From NCBI RefSeq assembly GCF_002995805.1, contig NZ_PVXL01000065.1, positions 30,018 through 94,017 of the forward strand: a stretch of 64,000 nt of DNA, read 5' to 3'. Below, in pieces: positions 1 through 8,204 of the stretch. The position numbers and the translations under genes were made by a program. Numbering within the stretch: position 1 is the first letter of the stretch; every line of letters starts with the position of its first letter. The stretch is from Neomoorella stamsii (GTDB taxonomy: Bacteria > Bacillota > DSM-521 > Neomoorellales > Neomoorellaceae). The notes under the pieces are model-generated. The model saw only the letters and a list, made by a program, of their open reading frames with translations. It ran no database searches and was not told where the DNA came from.

Positions 1-510
1 CCAGCAGTGGTGCCAGGTAAGGGCCGGGCGATAAGGCCTTTCTGAGGTCATGGCATCAATGGCATCGCATAAGGCAATAATCCGTGAGCCTAAAGGGATG
101 GCCTCGCCTTTTAAACCAGCCGGGTAACCCTTACCGTCCCAGCGTTCGTGATGGTAAAGGACCAATCGAGCTATCGAGCTCAATCGCCGCGATTTGGTCA
201 AGATTTTATAGCCTATCTCAGGATGGCGCTTGATCACTGCCCATTCGTGAGGTAAAAGGCGGCCCGGTTTGCGCAAAATCTGGTCAGGGACGCCAATTTT
301 ACCGATATCATGCAAATGGGCAGCCATATGTATTTTCTCTAGTTCTGCGCCCTTAATCCCAACTCTCCTGGCCAGGTCAAAGGCCATATCAGCCACGCGT
401 TGCGAATGGTCTTCGCTATAAGGATCCCTGGCTTCCAGGGCAGCCGTTAAACATTCAATAATGTCATGGTAGACCCCATGCAGGGTATGCCCGCATATCC
501 AGGAAAGCAT
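1..510 (-). CDS. HD-GYP domain phosphohydrolase, partial (C-terminus off the window)
   Basis: The reading frame is open from an ATG at 510 to the window edge, so 170 residues are visible. A GGGGAGGGG ribosome site precedes the start. The translation carries the HD-GYP hallmarks: an early SEDHSQRVA histidine segment, HLHDIGKIGVPD with the HD pair, HHERWDGKGYP with the GYP motif, and ALCDAIDAMTSERPYRPA. Proteins of this family usually hydrolyse cyclic di-GMP. Here the domain begins almost at the N-terminus with no sensor domain in front of it, so this may be a stand-alone enzyme. The 3' end lies outside the window. It is of interest because a GGDEF protein and a c-di-GMP riboswitch lie elsewhere in the window. 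Confidence 0.85.
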   Translation of the reverse strand, partial: MLSWICGHTLHGVYHDIIECLTAALEARDPYSEDHSQRVADMAFDLARRVGIKGAELEKIHMAAHLHDIGKIGVPDQILRKPGRLLPHEWAVIKRHPEIGYKILTKSRRLSSIARLVLYHHERWDGKGYPAGLKGEAIPLGSRIIALCDAIDAMTSERPYRPALTWHHCW

Positions 511-538
511 CCCGGTTCCCCTCCCCGGTTGCCTTAAT

Positions 539-2590
539 TTAGCCAAGTCCAAGGAGCCTGCCTACCTGGAAGACCAGCACCGCCATCACCCAGCCCAGCA
601 GCAAACTGTAGCCGATGGCAAAGGCAGTCCAGCCCCAGGAATTGGTTTCCCGGCGGATGGCTCCAATGGCCGCCACGCAGGGAATGTAAATCAGGGTCAT
701 AACCATAAATGCGTACGCTGAAAGGGGCGTCCAGGATTGAGCGATGGCCGCGGTCAAGCCATCTTCCTCTACGCCGTAGAGGACGCCCAGGGTGCCGACG
801 ACTACTTCTTTAGCCAGGATGCCAAAGACCAGGGCTACCGCCGCTTCCCAGGTGCCAAAACCGGCCGGTTTAAAGACCGGCGCCAGTATAGTTCCTAGTC
901 TCCCGATCAGGCTCTCCTGGCTGGCGTATGCCACGCCCAGGGGCAGGTTAGAAAGGATCCAGATCAGCACCACGGCACCGACAATAACGGTGCCGGCCTT
1001 GCGGATGAAGGAACTCCCTCGTTCCCACATGTGGATCAAAGTGCCTTTTAGAGTCGGTACCCGGTAAGGCGGCAGTTCCATGACAAAGGGAGCTGTATCT
1101 CCTTTAAAAAGAAAGGTCTTAAAGATTTTTCCCATGATAATGGCCAGCACAATACCTAAAAGGTACAGGGAAAAGATTACCCATCCCTGTTTAGCCGTAA
1201 AGAAGGCACCGGTGAAAAGGACGTAAACCGGCAAGCGGGCCGTGCAGGACATCAAGGGGTTAATAAGAATAGTAATCAAGCGGTCCTGCCGGCTTTCCAA
1301 GGTTCTGGTAGCCATGATGCCCGGTACGTTGCAGCCAAAGCCAATCAAAAGCGGGACAAAGGATTTGCCGTGCAGGCCCAGGGCGTGCATCAGACGGTCC
1401 ATGATATAAGCAGCACGGGCCATATAACCGCTGTCCTCCAGGAGAGAAATGGCCAGGAAGAGCAAGAAGATGGGGGGTATAAAGACAAGCACCGAACCCA
1501 GACCGCCGATTATCCCATCAGCTATGAAGGAAGTCAGGAGTTGCGGGGCACCCAGGGCTTCCAACCAGCCGGTAGCAAGGCCGGTTAACCCCTCAAAGGC
1601 GCTTTCCACCCAGCCAATCATGGGGTCACCCAGCTTAAAGGTAAATTGAAAGACAGCCCACATAGCCAGGAGAAAAATCGGCAACCCCAGGTATCGATTA
1701 GTTACTATGCTGTCAATCTTATCAGATAAAGTAAGCCTTTCTTCCAGGGTCTGGCGCCTGGTAACAGCCTCTTTTACCAGGCCGTTGATAAGACCATAGC
1801 GCCGATCGGCAATAATGGCTTCTACTTCTTCTCCTAAAATCTCATGCAGTTGTTTTTTGCTTTTAGTTGCCGCATCAAGGACCTGCCTGGCCCCTTCTTT
1901 TTGCAGCTCTGCCTCTAAGCGCTCATCGTCTTCTAAGAGTTTTATCGCCAGCCACCGGGGAGGGTATTTCGCTGCCAGCTTAGCGTCCTGCTTAATGATT
2001 TGTTCTAATTTATCTAGTTCGTTTTCAATTTCCCGTCCGTAGTTCACTTTTAGCGGCTGGCATATTGTCTCCTGGACCCTCTTCGCAACCGTAGCCACAA
2101 GTTCTTTTATACCCTCGTTACGTGTGGCTACGGTCGGCACCACCGGCACTCCTAGAGCTTGCGCCAGGCGGGGGATATTGATTTCGATCTTGCGTGCCCG
2201 GGCCTCATCAACCATATTTAAGGCGACGACGACATTGGCCCCCATCTCCAGCAATTGGGTAGTCAAGTACAAGTTGCGTTCCAGGTTGGAAGCGTCGACG
2301 ACATTGATAACGGCCTCAGGTTTATCAAAAAGGATAAAATTGCGGGCGATAAGCTCGTCCTCACTGTAAGCACCAAGGCTATAAGTCCCAGGCAAATCAA
2401 CAATATTGAAAGTTTGTCCTTGATAACTAAGCTTCCCTTCTTTTTTCTCCACCGTCACACCTGGCCAGTTGCCAACATGCTGGCGGGCGCCAGTCAGATC
2501 ATTAAAAATACTGGTCTTACCTGAATTGGGATTGCCGACTAAGGCAATAACCTTTCCCCTTTCAGGTTTAGCCATTGCTACAGCCTCCAT
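539..2590 (-). CDS. feoB: Ferrous iron transport protein B
   Basis: This 683-residue protein has the normal FeoB length. The N-terminal GTPase domain shows G1 GNPNSGKT near residue 19, G3 [12 protein letters not shown] and G4 NMVD, followed by a helical spacer. From about residue 300 there are repeated membrane segments with the two Gate-type regions ([20 protein letters not shown], and [18 protein letters not shown]). FeoB is the inner-membrane Fe(II) permease. It is the last gene of the feoA-feoA-feoB operon, 116 bases after the second feoA. The start ATG has a GGAGGGGAAC ribosome site. It is probably iron-regulated through the Fur box at 3290. No frameshift or missing motif was seen. Confidence 0.97.
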   Translation of the reverse strand: MEAVAMAKPERGKVIALVGNPNSGKTSIFNDLTGARQHVGNWPGVTVEKKEGKLSYQGQTFNIVDLPGTYSLGAYSEDELIARNFILFDKPEAVINVVDASNLERNLYLTTQLLEMGANVVVALNMVDEARARKIEINIPRLAQALGVPVVPTVATRNEGIKELVATVAKRVQETICQPLKVNYGREIENELDKLEQIIKQDAKLAAKYPPRWLAIKLLEDDERLEAELQKEGARQVLDAATKSKKQLHEILGEEVEAIIADRRYGLINGLVKEAVTRRQTLEERLTLSDKIDSIVTNRYLGLPIFLLAMWAVFQFTFKLGDPMIGWVESAFEGLTGLATGWLEALGAPQLLTSFIADGIIGGLGSVLVFIPPIFLLFLAISLLEDSGYMARAAYIMDRLMHALGLHGKSFVPLLIGFGCNVPGIMATRTLESRQDRLITILINPLMSCTARLPVYVLFTGAFFTAKQGWVIFSLYLLGIVLAIIMGKIFKTFLFKGDTAPFVMELPPYRVPTLKGTLIHMWERGSSFIRKAGTVIVGAVVLIWILSNLPLGVAYASQESLIGRLGTILAPVFKPAGFGTWEAAVALVFGILAKEVVVGTLGVLYGVEEDGLTAAIAQSWTPLSAYAFMVMTLIYIPCVAAIGAIRRETNSWGWTAFAIGYSLLLGWVMAVLVFQVGRLLGLG

Positions 2591-2706
2591 GGGTTCCCCT
2601 CCTTAAAATGCCTGTTCCCAGCGAAAAGTGTTAAGTATGCCTAACATCAACTTACATCATCTTGCTGACATACACTCCCTGCCTGCAAAAAGGATTACCC
2701 TTGCCC

Positions 2707-2958
2707 TCAACCTACTTCTTCTACCATAATCTTATGGGCCATACCTCTCCCGATTGCCAGGCGGCCGCCCCCTGAACCATTCCCTAGCGAAACAATTATG
2801 GGTCCAAAGTTATCATTGCGGATAATCTTAATGGTTGACCCGCGTACCAGGCCCAGCTCTGTTAGCCGGCGACGCAAACTTATGCCGCCAGCGACTTCTT
2901 TAATAACTGCCTCCCGGCCTGTATTTAAAAATTCCAGGGGTAATAACCCGCTGCTCAT
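2707..2958 (-). CDS. feoA: FeoA family protein (second copy)
   Basis: This is a small SH3-like FeoA domain protein of 83 residues, which acts with FeoB in Fe(II) uptake. The frame is open further upstream to 2997, but the ATG at 2958 is preferred. It has an AGAGGTG ribosome site at the right distance, and it avoids overlapping the upstream feoA, which stops at 2978. The body shows the family pattern: a G-rich loop GGISLRRRLTELGLVRGSTI and a terminal RGMAHKIMVEE-like strand. Two consecutive feoA genes before feoB are common in Clostridia. The two copies differ in sequence, so they are not a recent duplication. Confidence 0.9.
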   Translation of the reverse strand: MSSGLLPLEFLNTGREAVIKEVAGGISLRRRLTELGLVRGSTIKIIRNDNFGPIIVSLGNGSGGGRLAIGRGMAHKIMVEEVG

Positions 2959-2977
2959 AACTGAACACCTCTTAACA

Positions 2978-3232
2978 TTAATTGAGTTGCTCGACAAAAA
3001 TAGCGGCTGCTTCTTTTTTGCGTAAGCTCAAATGGTAACCCTTTACTTTTACTTCTATAGGGTCGCCCAGAGGAGCTGCTCCTGCGACAGCCACTTCAGT
3101 ACCAGGAACTACTCCCATGTCCAAGAGCCGGCGGCGGAGTTCGCCGGTAGCGGTAATTTTAATCACCTTGCCGCGGGCACCCTTTTCCAATTCGCTTAAG
3201 GCCCGTGTGCTAATAGTTTCTAAAGCCTCCAT
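2978..3232 (-). CDS. feoA: FeoA family protein (first copy)
   Basis: This is an 84-residue FeoA domain protein and the first gene of the iron(II) operon. The start ATG at 3232 is chosen because a GGAAAGGAGG ribosome site sits 8 bases before it; the open frame to 3262 has no comparable site. The core GKVIKITATGELRRRLLDMG followed by a VVPGTEV strand is typical of FeoA. It lies 58 bases downstream of a Fur box, so repression by iron-loaded Fur is likely. Whether the two FeoA copies have separate partners cannot be told from sequence. Confidence 0.9.
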   Translation of the reverse strand: MEALETISTRALSELEKGARGKVIKITATGELRRRLLDMGVVPGTEVAVAGAAPLGDPIEVKVKGYHLSLRKKEAAAIFVEQLN

Positions 3233-3289
3233 GACAACAGCCTCCTTTCCTTCTTTAAGCAAATCAAGTTTGCTTAATTTTCATTAATA

Positions 3290-3308
3290 GATAATGACAT
3301 TCATTCTC
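3290..3308. promoter_or_regulatory. Fur box in front of the feo operon
   Basis: The 19 bases GATAATGACATTCATTCTC match the classical Fur consensus GATAATGATAATCATTATC at 16 of 19 positions, counted by eye. The site lies just downstream of the predicted feo promoter, so a bound repressor would block transcription of feoA-feoA-feoB. No fur gene is in the window. Confidence 0.8.
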
Positions 3309-3322
3309 ATTAGGTTAATAAA

Positions 3323-3352
3323 AAAATACCACACAGGTAAATAAATTGTCAA
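3323..3352 (-). promoter_or_regulatory. Probable feo promoter
   Basis: Read on the minus strand there is a perfect -35 TTGACA (3352-3347) and a TATTTT -10 about 18 bases on (3328-3323), just before the Fur box. The -10 is weak, the -35 ideal. Confidence 0.6.
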
Positions 3353-3577
3353 GCCCTTTCTTAATTAATCAAATAGAGTTAGCAGGAGTTAAATTGCACT
3401 TAACTTACATCCTCCCTATTTTCCCCGCTTTCACTCTACATCAACTCCGCTTTTGTGCTTATTTTCACTATTAAGTATGGCTTAATTCGCTTTTGCTGGT
3501 ATTCTGCCTCGCAGGCGCCCGGTAATCCTGGGGTTTTTTGGCGTGGCCCACCTCCTATCTGGCGCAAATAATGTGCA
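3353..3577. other. Intergenic stretch, no gene seen
   Basis: This AT-rich spacer lies between the feo promoter and the vapBC remnant promoter. A 154-codon open frame on the minus strand (3482-3946) covers part of it, but it is the shadow of the antitoxin remnant and has low-complexity, non-family-like content. I see nothing coding here. Confidence 0.5.
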
Positions 3578-3607
3578 ATATTGACTAGCTATAACTTGGG
3601 ATATAAT
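3578..3607 (+). promoter_or_regulatory. Promoter of the vapBC remnant
   Basis: TATAAT at 3602-3607 is preceded 17 bases earlier by TATTGA (TTGACA-like). A GGAGGTG ribosome site follows at about 3635, which leads to a TTG start. Confidence 0.5.
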
Positions 3608-3648
3608 TATGGTAAGACGCGACTTACTTTTGTGGAGGTGTAGTAAAA

Positions 3649-3911
3649 TTGCAGGGTATGATAAAAGTATCCAGTAAAGGCCAGATTGTGTTACCTGCCA
3701 AATTAAGGAAAAAAACATGTATAAAAAAGGTGATATTTTAATTGTTAACCTGGTGGGCGATAAAGTTGTAATTGAACCACTTAATAAATCCAAAAAAGAA
3801 GATTGGCAGCAGATACTTGAAGAAACAGCAGGAATCTGGCCGCATGTAGACTCAAAGTATGTCGAGGAACTCCGTTTAGCTGCCCAAAAAAGATTGGAGG
3901 AAACCCTGTGA
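3649..3911 (+). pseudogene. AbrB/VapB-type antitoxin, frameshifted
   Basis: A TTG start at 3649 with a GGAGGTG site opens a swapped-hairpin AbrB-type domain (MIKVSSKGQIVLPAKLRKK). The frame then derails at a run of seven A bases (3709-3715) and stops after about 10 more codons. The rest of the antitoxin continues in the next frame from 3717 as MYKKGDILIVNLVGDKVVIE and an acidic tail ending at 3911. One extra A would restore a single open frame of about 88 codons. It is therefore a decayed gene, a slippage-expressed gene or a sequencing error in the homopolymer. The downstream toxin remnant is also broken, which favours true decay. Confidence 0.75.
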
Positions 3912-3994
3912 AGGTAATATTTGATACGAATATTTGCATTGATCACCTGCGCGGTTTCAGGCCTGCTACCGATTATCTTTCCAGGGCATTTTGA
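3908..3994 (+). pseudogene. VapC-like PIN-domain toxin, truncated remnant
   Basis: A GTG overlapping the antitoxin stop (GTGA) opens a frame with the canonical PIN N-terminus KVIFDTNICIDHLRG, whose first catalytic Asp (FDTN) is present. It stops after 28 residues, whereas VapC is normally about 130. A further in-family segment, DFIPGIVV, continues in another frame from 3993 to about 4016. After that the sequence ends at the 3' end of modC. Most of the toxin, including the other acidic catalytic residues, is deleted, so it cannot be active. Confidence 0.75.
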
Positions 3995-4014
3995 TTTTAT
4001 CCCTGGAATTGTTG

Positions 4015-5079
4015 TTAAAACGGGAAAACATTAATGGCGGCCGGCGGGATAGAGCAGTAAACTGTGCTGCCCGGCGCCAGGGTACAACCTTTATCTTCCC
4101 TGGCAACAACCAGCGCGACAAGCCTTTCGCCGGCATCGATTATTACCCTGGTCAGTAAGCCCCGTGGGTAAACCGCAAGCACCTTTCCCGGCAGGCAGTT
4201 CCCGGGCTGGGGCAAACTGCTCACCAGGATATGCTCCGGCCTGACGGAAAAACCGGCCCGGCCGGTTAAATTCGTCTCTACTTGCAGCAGCGCCTCTCCC
4301 AGGGTGACGTATTTCCGGCCGCCGCGCAGGATAATCTCGCTGTTATAAATATTTTCCGCCCCGACAAAGCGGGCTACCGCTGCCGTCCGCGGCCGGGTAA
4401 AGATTTCCTCCGGTGAGCCCACCTGGAGCAATTTTCCCCCCATTATAACCCCAATGCGCTCACCCAGGTATAAGGCTTCTTCAAAATCGTGGGTTACATG
4501 AATAATGAGGGTGCCAGTAAGCTGGTGCAGGCGCTTTAGCTCCTGCTGGAGCATCTCTTTTGTACAGGGGTCCAGGGCTGATAGGGGTTCATCCAGTAAA
4601 AGGACCCGGGGCTTCATTATTAAAGCGCGGGCCACGGCCACCCGCTGCTGCTCGCCGCCGCTTAAAGTATATGGAAGACGCCTGAGAAGGTGGGCGATAC
4701 CAAGCAGGGACACCACGGCTTTTAATTCCCTTTTTATCTCGTCACAAGGCAATTTTTTGTTTTTAAGCCCGAAGACAATGTTTTCCCTGACGTTTAAATG
4801 GGGGAATAAGGCATAATCCTGATAAACAAAACCGAAGCGCCTTTTTTCCGGCGGCCAGGCGGTAATATTTTCTTCCCCCAGCCATATCTCGCCGGCATCC
4901 GGGGCATGCATGCCGGCAATAACCTCTAAGAGGACTGTTTTACCGGCACCCGTCGGCCCCAGGATAACGAAGTATTCTCCCGGAAAGACTTCCAGAGATA
5001 TATCCCGGAGTTGAAACTCGCCTGTCTTTTTAGTTATCCGGAATAGCCGCAGCGAACGTCCAGGCAATCGTTCTTTCAC
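4015..5079 (-). CDS. modC: Molybdate/tungstate ABC transporter, ATP-binding protein
   Basis: This is a 354-residue ABC ATPase. Walker A is GPTGAGKT (about residue 41), the signature is [15 protein letters not shown], Walker B is VLLLDEPLSALD, and the H-loop is IHVTHDFEEAL. After about residue 240 there is a TOBE-like oxyanion-sensing tail. It is the last gene of the operon and overlaps the permease gene by four bases (ATGA), which suggests coupled translation. The binding protein and permease next to it, plus the molybdenum-cofactor-type leader, point to molybdate or tungstate as substrate; which of the two cannot be decided here. Confidence 0.92.
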   Translation of the reverse strand: MKERLPGRSLRLFRITKKTGEFQLRDISLEVFPGEYFVILGPTGAGKTVLLEVIAGMHAPDAGEIWLGEENITAWPPEKRRFGFVYQDYALFPHLNVRENIVFGLKNKKLPCDEIKRELKAVVSLLGIAHLLRRLPYTLSGGEQQRVAVARALIMKPRVLLLDEPLSALDPCTKEMLQQELKRLHQLTGTLIIHVTHDFEEALYLGERIGVIMGGKLLQVGSPEEIFTRPRTAAVARFVGAENIYNSEIILRGGRKYVTLGEALLQVETNLTGRAGFSVRPEHILVSSLPQPGNCLPGKVLAVYPRGLLTRVIIDAGERLVALVVAREDKGCTLAPGSTVYCSIPPAAINVFPF

Positions 5080-5876
5080 AGGCCCGGCACCCGCTCGTAC
5101 AGCTTTACCCCTGCCCGTTCAAAAACGGCCAGGGAAATAGCGGCGATCAGGATCAGGATGGCCGCCGAGGCCATCAGGGCCTCCATGTCGCCGGTAGCCA
5201 TATTTAAATAGATAGAAATGGGCAGGGTTTCCGTTTTAAACCTGGTGGCGCCGGCCAGCATGAGGACGGCGCCAAATTCCCCCAGGGCCTTACCCCAGGT
5301 GAGAACCAGCCCTGCGAGGATATTATTTCGTATTAATGGTAAAGTAACCTTTAGAAAAGCCCGGGCCGGGGTACAGCCCAGGGTCCGGGCCACATATTCC
5401 AGGCGGATATCCACGGCCTCGATAGCAGCCTTCAGGACGGTAATCAAGGCAGGAAGATTGACGAAAAATTGGGCCAGGATGATCCCGGGTACGGTAAACA
5501 CAAAACGTAAACCCATCCTGGCCAGGATTTCGCCAAAGGTCGTAGTGCCAAAAAGCAGGAGCAGGCAAACGCCGGAGACAACGGGCGGCAGGGTTAAAGG
5601 GATTCTGAGAAGATTGGCTGCTATACCCTGGCCCGTCAGGTTGTAGCGGGCCAGGGTATAGGCCACCGGCATAGCTACCAGCAGGCAGGCGGCTGTTGAA
5701 ACTATAGATGTTAACAGGCTGAGCCTGATGGCGAAGACCAGTTCCGGCGCCTTCAGAGAGGCAGGAATAATGTAAGGAATACCCCTTATCAGCACAGTAC
5801 TTACGGCTGCTAAAATAAAGAGCACTACCATTGAAGTTATCAACACGTTAACCATTTTAAAAAGTTTTGCCCCCAA
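5076..5876 (-). CDS. modB: Molybdate/tungstate ABC transporter, permease
   Basis: This 266-residue inner-membrane protein has about six hydrophobic segments. The EAA-type cytoplasmic loop is near residues 160-185 (EYVARTLGCTPARAFLKVTL), which contacts the ATPase. The C-terminus GALGEFGAVLM-like segment (LGEFGAVLMLAG) is typical of ModB/WtpB/CysT permeases. It lies between modA and modC, overlapping modC by four bases. The short spacing to modA (19 bases) fits one transcript. The assignment rests on the operon and the family pattern. Confidence 0.9.
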   Translation of the reverse strand: MGAKLFKMVNVLITSMVVLFILAAVSTVLIRGIPYIIPASLKAPELVFAIRLSLLTSIVSTAACLLVAMPVAYTLARYNLTGQGIAANLLRIPLTLPPVVSGVCLLLLFGTTTFGEILARMGLRFVFTVPGIILAQFFVNLPALITVLKAAIEAVDIRLEYVARTLGCTPARAFLKVTLPLIRNNILAGLVLTWGKALGEFGAVLMLAGATRFKTETLPISIYLNMATGDMEALMASAAILILIAAISLAVFERAGVKLYERVPGL

Positions 5877-5895
5877 GGTTTTCCCCCCTGTAACC

Positions 5896-6708
5896 TTACG
5901 GGTTAACCGGCTTGTAACCCCATTTTTGCCAGATCTGGTAGGCCGGCGCCGAAGCTATAAATTCAGCCAGTTGTTGGGCAAGCTCCTTGTCTTCAGAACA
6001 ATTCAGCACTGCCACCGGCACTGTTTTGACGTAATCCTTTAATTCGGGTACTGCTACCAGATCAAGCTTGTCTTTTGCCCCCTGGTAATTTTCCTCCCAG
6101 ATCACGGCGGCGTCGGCCTGTTTGGTGCTTAAATACACCACCAGCTCGTTTGCCGTCGGCGTCCTGACCACCACATTTTTATCTACTGTCTCCAAAAGGC
6201 CATGCTCTTGTAAGAGCTGGTCGGCCAGCTTGCCGATAGGATTGGCCTGGGAATCACCCAGGGCTACTTTCACTCCCGGCCGTCCCAGATCGGCTAATTT
6301 GTGGATGCCGGCGGGGTTGCCTTTCGGTACCGCCAACACCGGGATGTGATAAACAACATTCTTTTCCCATGCTACCAGGTTTTTTTCTATAACAGGCTTT
6401 AATTCCGCTATATCCCCCGGCAGGTAGACGTCTCCCTGCCCGGTTAACAGGATCTGGTTGTTGAGCTGGGCCGCGCCGCCAAAGGTATAGGTAACCTTTA
6501 TCCCGGCTTTGGCTTGAAAAGCGGCACCAATTTCCTCGACCGGATTTTTGAGGCCGGCGCCGCTATAGACTAAAAGGGAGCGTCCAGCCGCGTTGTCCGC
6601 CTTATTATTCCCTCCCGCCTGGCCCTGGCTTTTACCGCAGCCGGCAAGCACCAGCAACCCAAACAAAAGTAAACCCAGTAATAATGTGCCAGATTTTGAT
6701 ACCCTCAC
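5896..6708 (-). CDS. modA: Molybdate/tungstate-binding lipoprotein
   Basis: This is a periplasmic-type binding protein of 270 residues anchored as a lipoprotein. A GTG start at 6708 is chosen because a GGAGG ribosome site lies 7 bases before it. The result is a clean signal: VRVSKSG, a hydrophobic run and the lipobox LVLAGC. The mature part begins LLVYSGAGLKNPVEEIG, as in ModA/WtpA-type proteins, and has TFGGAAQLNNQI and GDVYLPGD. Oxyanion specificity is inferred from the operon. The longer open frame to 6780 would place the signal peptide inside the protein and overlap the preceding gene, so it is rejected. Confidence 0.88.
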   Translation of the reverse strand: MRVSKSGTLLLGLLLFGLLVLAGCGKSQGQAGGNNKADNAAGRSLLVYSGAGLKNPVEEIGAAFQAKAGIKVTYTFGGAAQLNNQILLTGQGDVYLPGDIAELKPVIEKNLVAWEKNVVYHIPVLAVPKGNPAGIHKLADLGRPGVKVALGDSQANPIGKLADQLLQEHGLLETVDKNVVVRTPTANELVVYLSTKQADAAVIWEENYQGAKDKLDLVAVPELKDYVKTVPVAVLNCSEDKELAQQLAEFIASAPAYQIWQKWGYKPVNP

Positions 6709-6733
6709 TGTATTTCCTCCCATAATCCAATTA

Positions 6734-7462
6734 TCAATGCCCAAAAGAACAATACTGCTCGTAACCGGCCAGGCGGGCAATGCCGCTGATGGTTACCCCG
6801 TAAAAGATAACTGGTTTTTTCCCAATTAGAGCAAGAAGGGTGTCGTTTACTGCTGTCGTACCGGTAGCCAGGACCAGATCACTCCAGTCGATAATTTCTT
6901 CTGTATGCCGGGCGTCTTCTATCATAACTCCGCCTTTGCGTTGCCCGACGTTATCCGGGTCCAGGTCGGTTACCCGGATCGGGAAATGACCGGCCAGGCA
7001 GGCCACCATAGCCGGCTGCAGGCCAATAAAAGCAATCCGAGGGCTACCAAAGCGTTCCCGCACGTATTCAACCAGGCGGACGGCGCAACGGCCCGGTTCT
7101 TGATCGCGGCAGTGGACGGTCTTATCTACCAGCTTTAGGTGCCGCATGACGGCGTTCAGGGTGGCGATAAATATGGCCCGCTCGTAGTTGTTACGTAACG
7201 GCAGGGCCATGACTTCCTTGAGGGTGCCCTGGTAATTCCCCGGCATATCGGTATACGCCTGCCCGCAGGCGTCCTTAAAGCTGGCCTGGATCATAGATTC
7301 TTTACCCTTCAAAAGGGGAAAGTCCCGGCGTTCCGGCCGGCCGATGGCTTCTTCGGGGGTCAGGGGCCGGGCGCTGACCACCTTGATTTCTTCCTCGCCG
7401 CTTAGGTGCCTGTCTTTTACCAGTCTGTATAATTTTTCTCTGATGCCTTCTAAGAACTGCAT
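6734..7462 (-). CDS. DUF364/DUF4213 putative metal-chelation protein
   Basis: This 242-residue protein belongs to the DUF4213/DUF364 group that is often found beside molybdate or other metal transporters. Visible features are an N-terminal region with NNYERAIFIATLNAVMRHL, then a Rossmann-like C-terminal half (RIAFIGLQPAMVACLAG, then VTDLDPDNVGQRKGG, then DLVLATGTTAVNDTL). Its biochemical role is not established. It is the first gene behind the molybdenum-cofactor-like leader and 25 bases before modA, so it probably serves molybdate/tungstate handling. The start ATG at 7462 has an AAAGGGGA ribosome site. Confidence 0.8.
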   Translation of the reverse strand: MQFLEGIREKLYRLVKDRHLSGEEEIKVVSARPLTPEEAIGRPERRDFPLLKGKESMIQASFKDACGQAYTDMPGNYQGTLKEVMALPLRNNYERAIFIATLNAVMRHLKLVDKTVHCRDQEPGRCAVRLVEYVRERFGSPRIAFIGLQPAMVACLAGHFPIRVTDLDPDNVGQRKGGVMIEDARHTEEIIDWSDLVLATGTTAVNDTLLALIGKKPVIFYGVTISGIARLAGYEQYCSFGH

Positions 7463-7500
7463 CTAAAGCTATCCCCTTTCCTGGCTAATCAGCAACAAAT

Positions 7501-7532
7501 TAAAAACCCCGTCTCCACGGCGGAGCGGGTTA
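7501..7532 (-). terminator. Intrinsic terminator in the mod leader (attenuator)
   Basis: On the minus strand AACCCG-CTCC pairs with GGAG-A-CGGGGTT, followed by TTTTTAATTT. It lies between the riboswitch-like element and the first gene of the operon, which is the position of an expression platform. Confidence 0.75.
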
Positions 7533-7559
7533 ACTGAAAAAGCCATAGCTCTCTCCTAT

Positions 7560-7682
7560 AGCTAACCCCCTCCTTTTCAATACCTGGAAGGCATACCCGT
7601 TTCCCGGTACACCCCGTGGACCAGCGGTCCAGGCCAGCCTGCCATGGGTTGCTCCTTTAGGCCAGGATGGCTCGGAGGATTG
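7560..7682 (-). promoter_or_regulatory. Probable molybdenum/tungsten-cofactor (Moco) riboswitch
   Basis: The structured leader on the minus strand starts with CCTCCGAGCCATCCTGGCC and contains AAAGGAGCAACCCATGG, a perfect GGACC-GCT-GGTCC hairpin, a GAAA-capped stem, and a closing AAAAGGAGGGGG that can pair with the opening CCTCC. An intrinsic terminator follows at 7532-7501, then DUF364-modABC. The overall pattern and the gene context fit the Moco RNA motif known from molybdate transport and Moco genes. I assigned it by memory of the motif, not by a covariance search. Moco versus tungsten-cofactor sensing is undecided. Confidence 0.6.
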
Positions 7683-7900
7683 TATATCTAAGCATATGTT
7701 CTTTATATAGTATTCGCTGTAAAAAAGCAGATTCCTGCCGGAATACCTAACTTTATAGTACCGCCCAAAACAGATCCCCTGTGCCCCTGTAGGAGGTCGC
7801 CTTTGATCCTGCTCCGAACGCTATGGAAATTCCTGTAACAAGCATAGGTATGTGGTGGCCTAACCCTCCGCTTCAATATAACATTCCCTGGCAAGCAGAG
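7683..7900. other. Intergenic stretch upstream of the mod leader
   Basis: No convincing gene. A 63-codon minus-strand frame (7703-7894) has no ribosome site and no recognisable family. AT-rich -10-like sequence (TATATA) near 7705-7715 probably belongs to the mod promoter, but I could not fix a good -35. Confidence 0.4.
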
Positions 7901-7901
7901 T

Positions 7902-7937
7902 AAAAAAATAACCCCTGGCGACTATTCTACCAGGGGT
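7902..7937 (-). terminator. Terminator of the yedE-tusA operon
   Basis: The inverted repeat ACCCCTGG / CCAGGGGT (7911-7918 and 7930-7937) is followed on the minus strand by TATTTTTTTA. It lies just after the TusA-like gene. Confidence 0.85.
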
Positions 7938-7957
7938 TTCATATGAAGGAAGCCAAT

Positions 7958-8176
7958 TCAGCTTTTATTGGGGGTCAATAATAGCCGGTAGCCACCGGCC
8001 ACCTTTTCCACCTGGACCTGATAACCCCGGTTTTCTGCTAGGCGGGTCACGTTTTCTTTGGAGGTCTCGTTATCGGTCAATACTGCCAGGGTTTGGCCCG
8101 GGTTTTGTTCCATGGCCTTTTTTGTCTTTACTACAGGTATGGGACAGGAAAGCCCGCGCACATCAACTTCCACCAT
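7958..8176 (-). CDS. TusA/YedF-like sulfur (selenium) carrier protein
   Basis: This is a 72-residue TusA-fold protein: MVEVDVRGLSCPIPVVKTKK holds the CPxP motif with the carrier cysteine, then AVLTDNETSKENVTRLAENRG. The start ATG at 8176 has an AGGAGGAG site; the open frame further upstream (to 8374) has no such support and no family match. TusA/SirA proteins pass a persulfide. In operons with YedE and DUF3343 proteins they are usually annotated as selenium-metabolism carriers (YedF-type). It is the last gene of the operon and is followed by a strong terminator. Confidence 0.88.
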   Translation of the reverse strand: MVEVDVRGLSCPIPVVKTKKAMEQNPGQTLAVLTDNETSKENVTRLAENRGYQVQVEKVAGGYRLLLTPNKS

Positions 8177-8204
8177 AAAAACATCTCCTCCTTTTATCCT
8201 GAAG

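Noticed and set aside
3482..3946. 154-codon minus-strand frame
   Set aside because: It covers the vapBC remnant and its promoter on the other strand, has Ser-rich content and no ribosome site; the plus-strand AbrB and PIN motifs are real.
6709..6780. Longer N-terminus for ModA
   Set aside because: It would overlap the DUF364 gene and bury the lipoprotein signal; the GTG at 6708 has a good ribosome site.
7703..7894. 63-codon minus-strand frame upstream of the mod leader
   Set aside because: No ribosome site, no recognisable family, lies between a terminator and a riboswitch.
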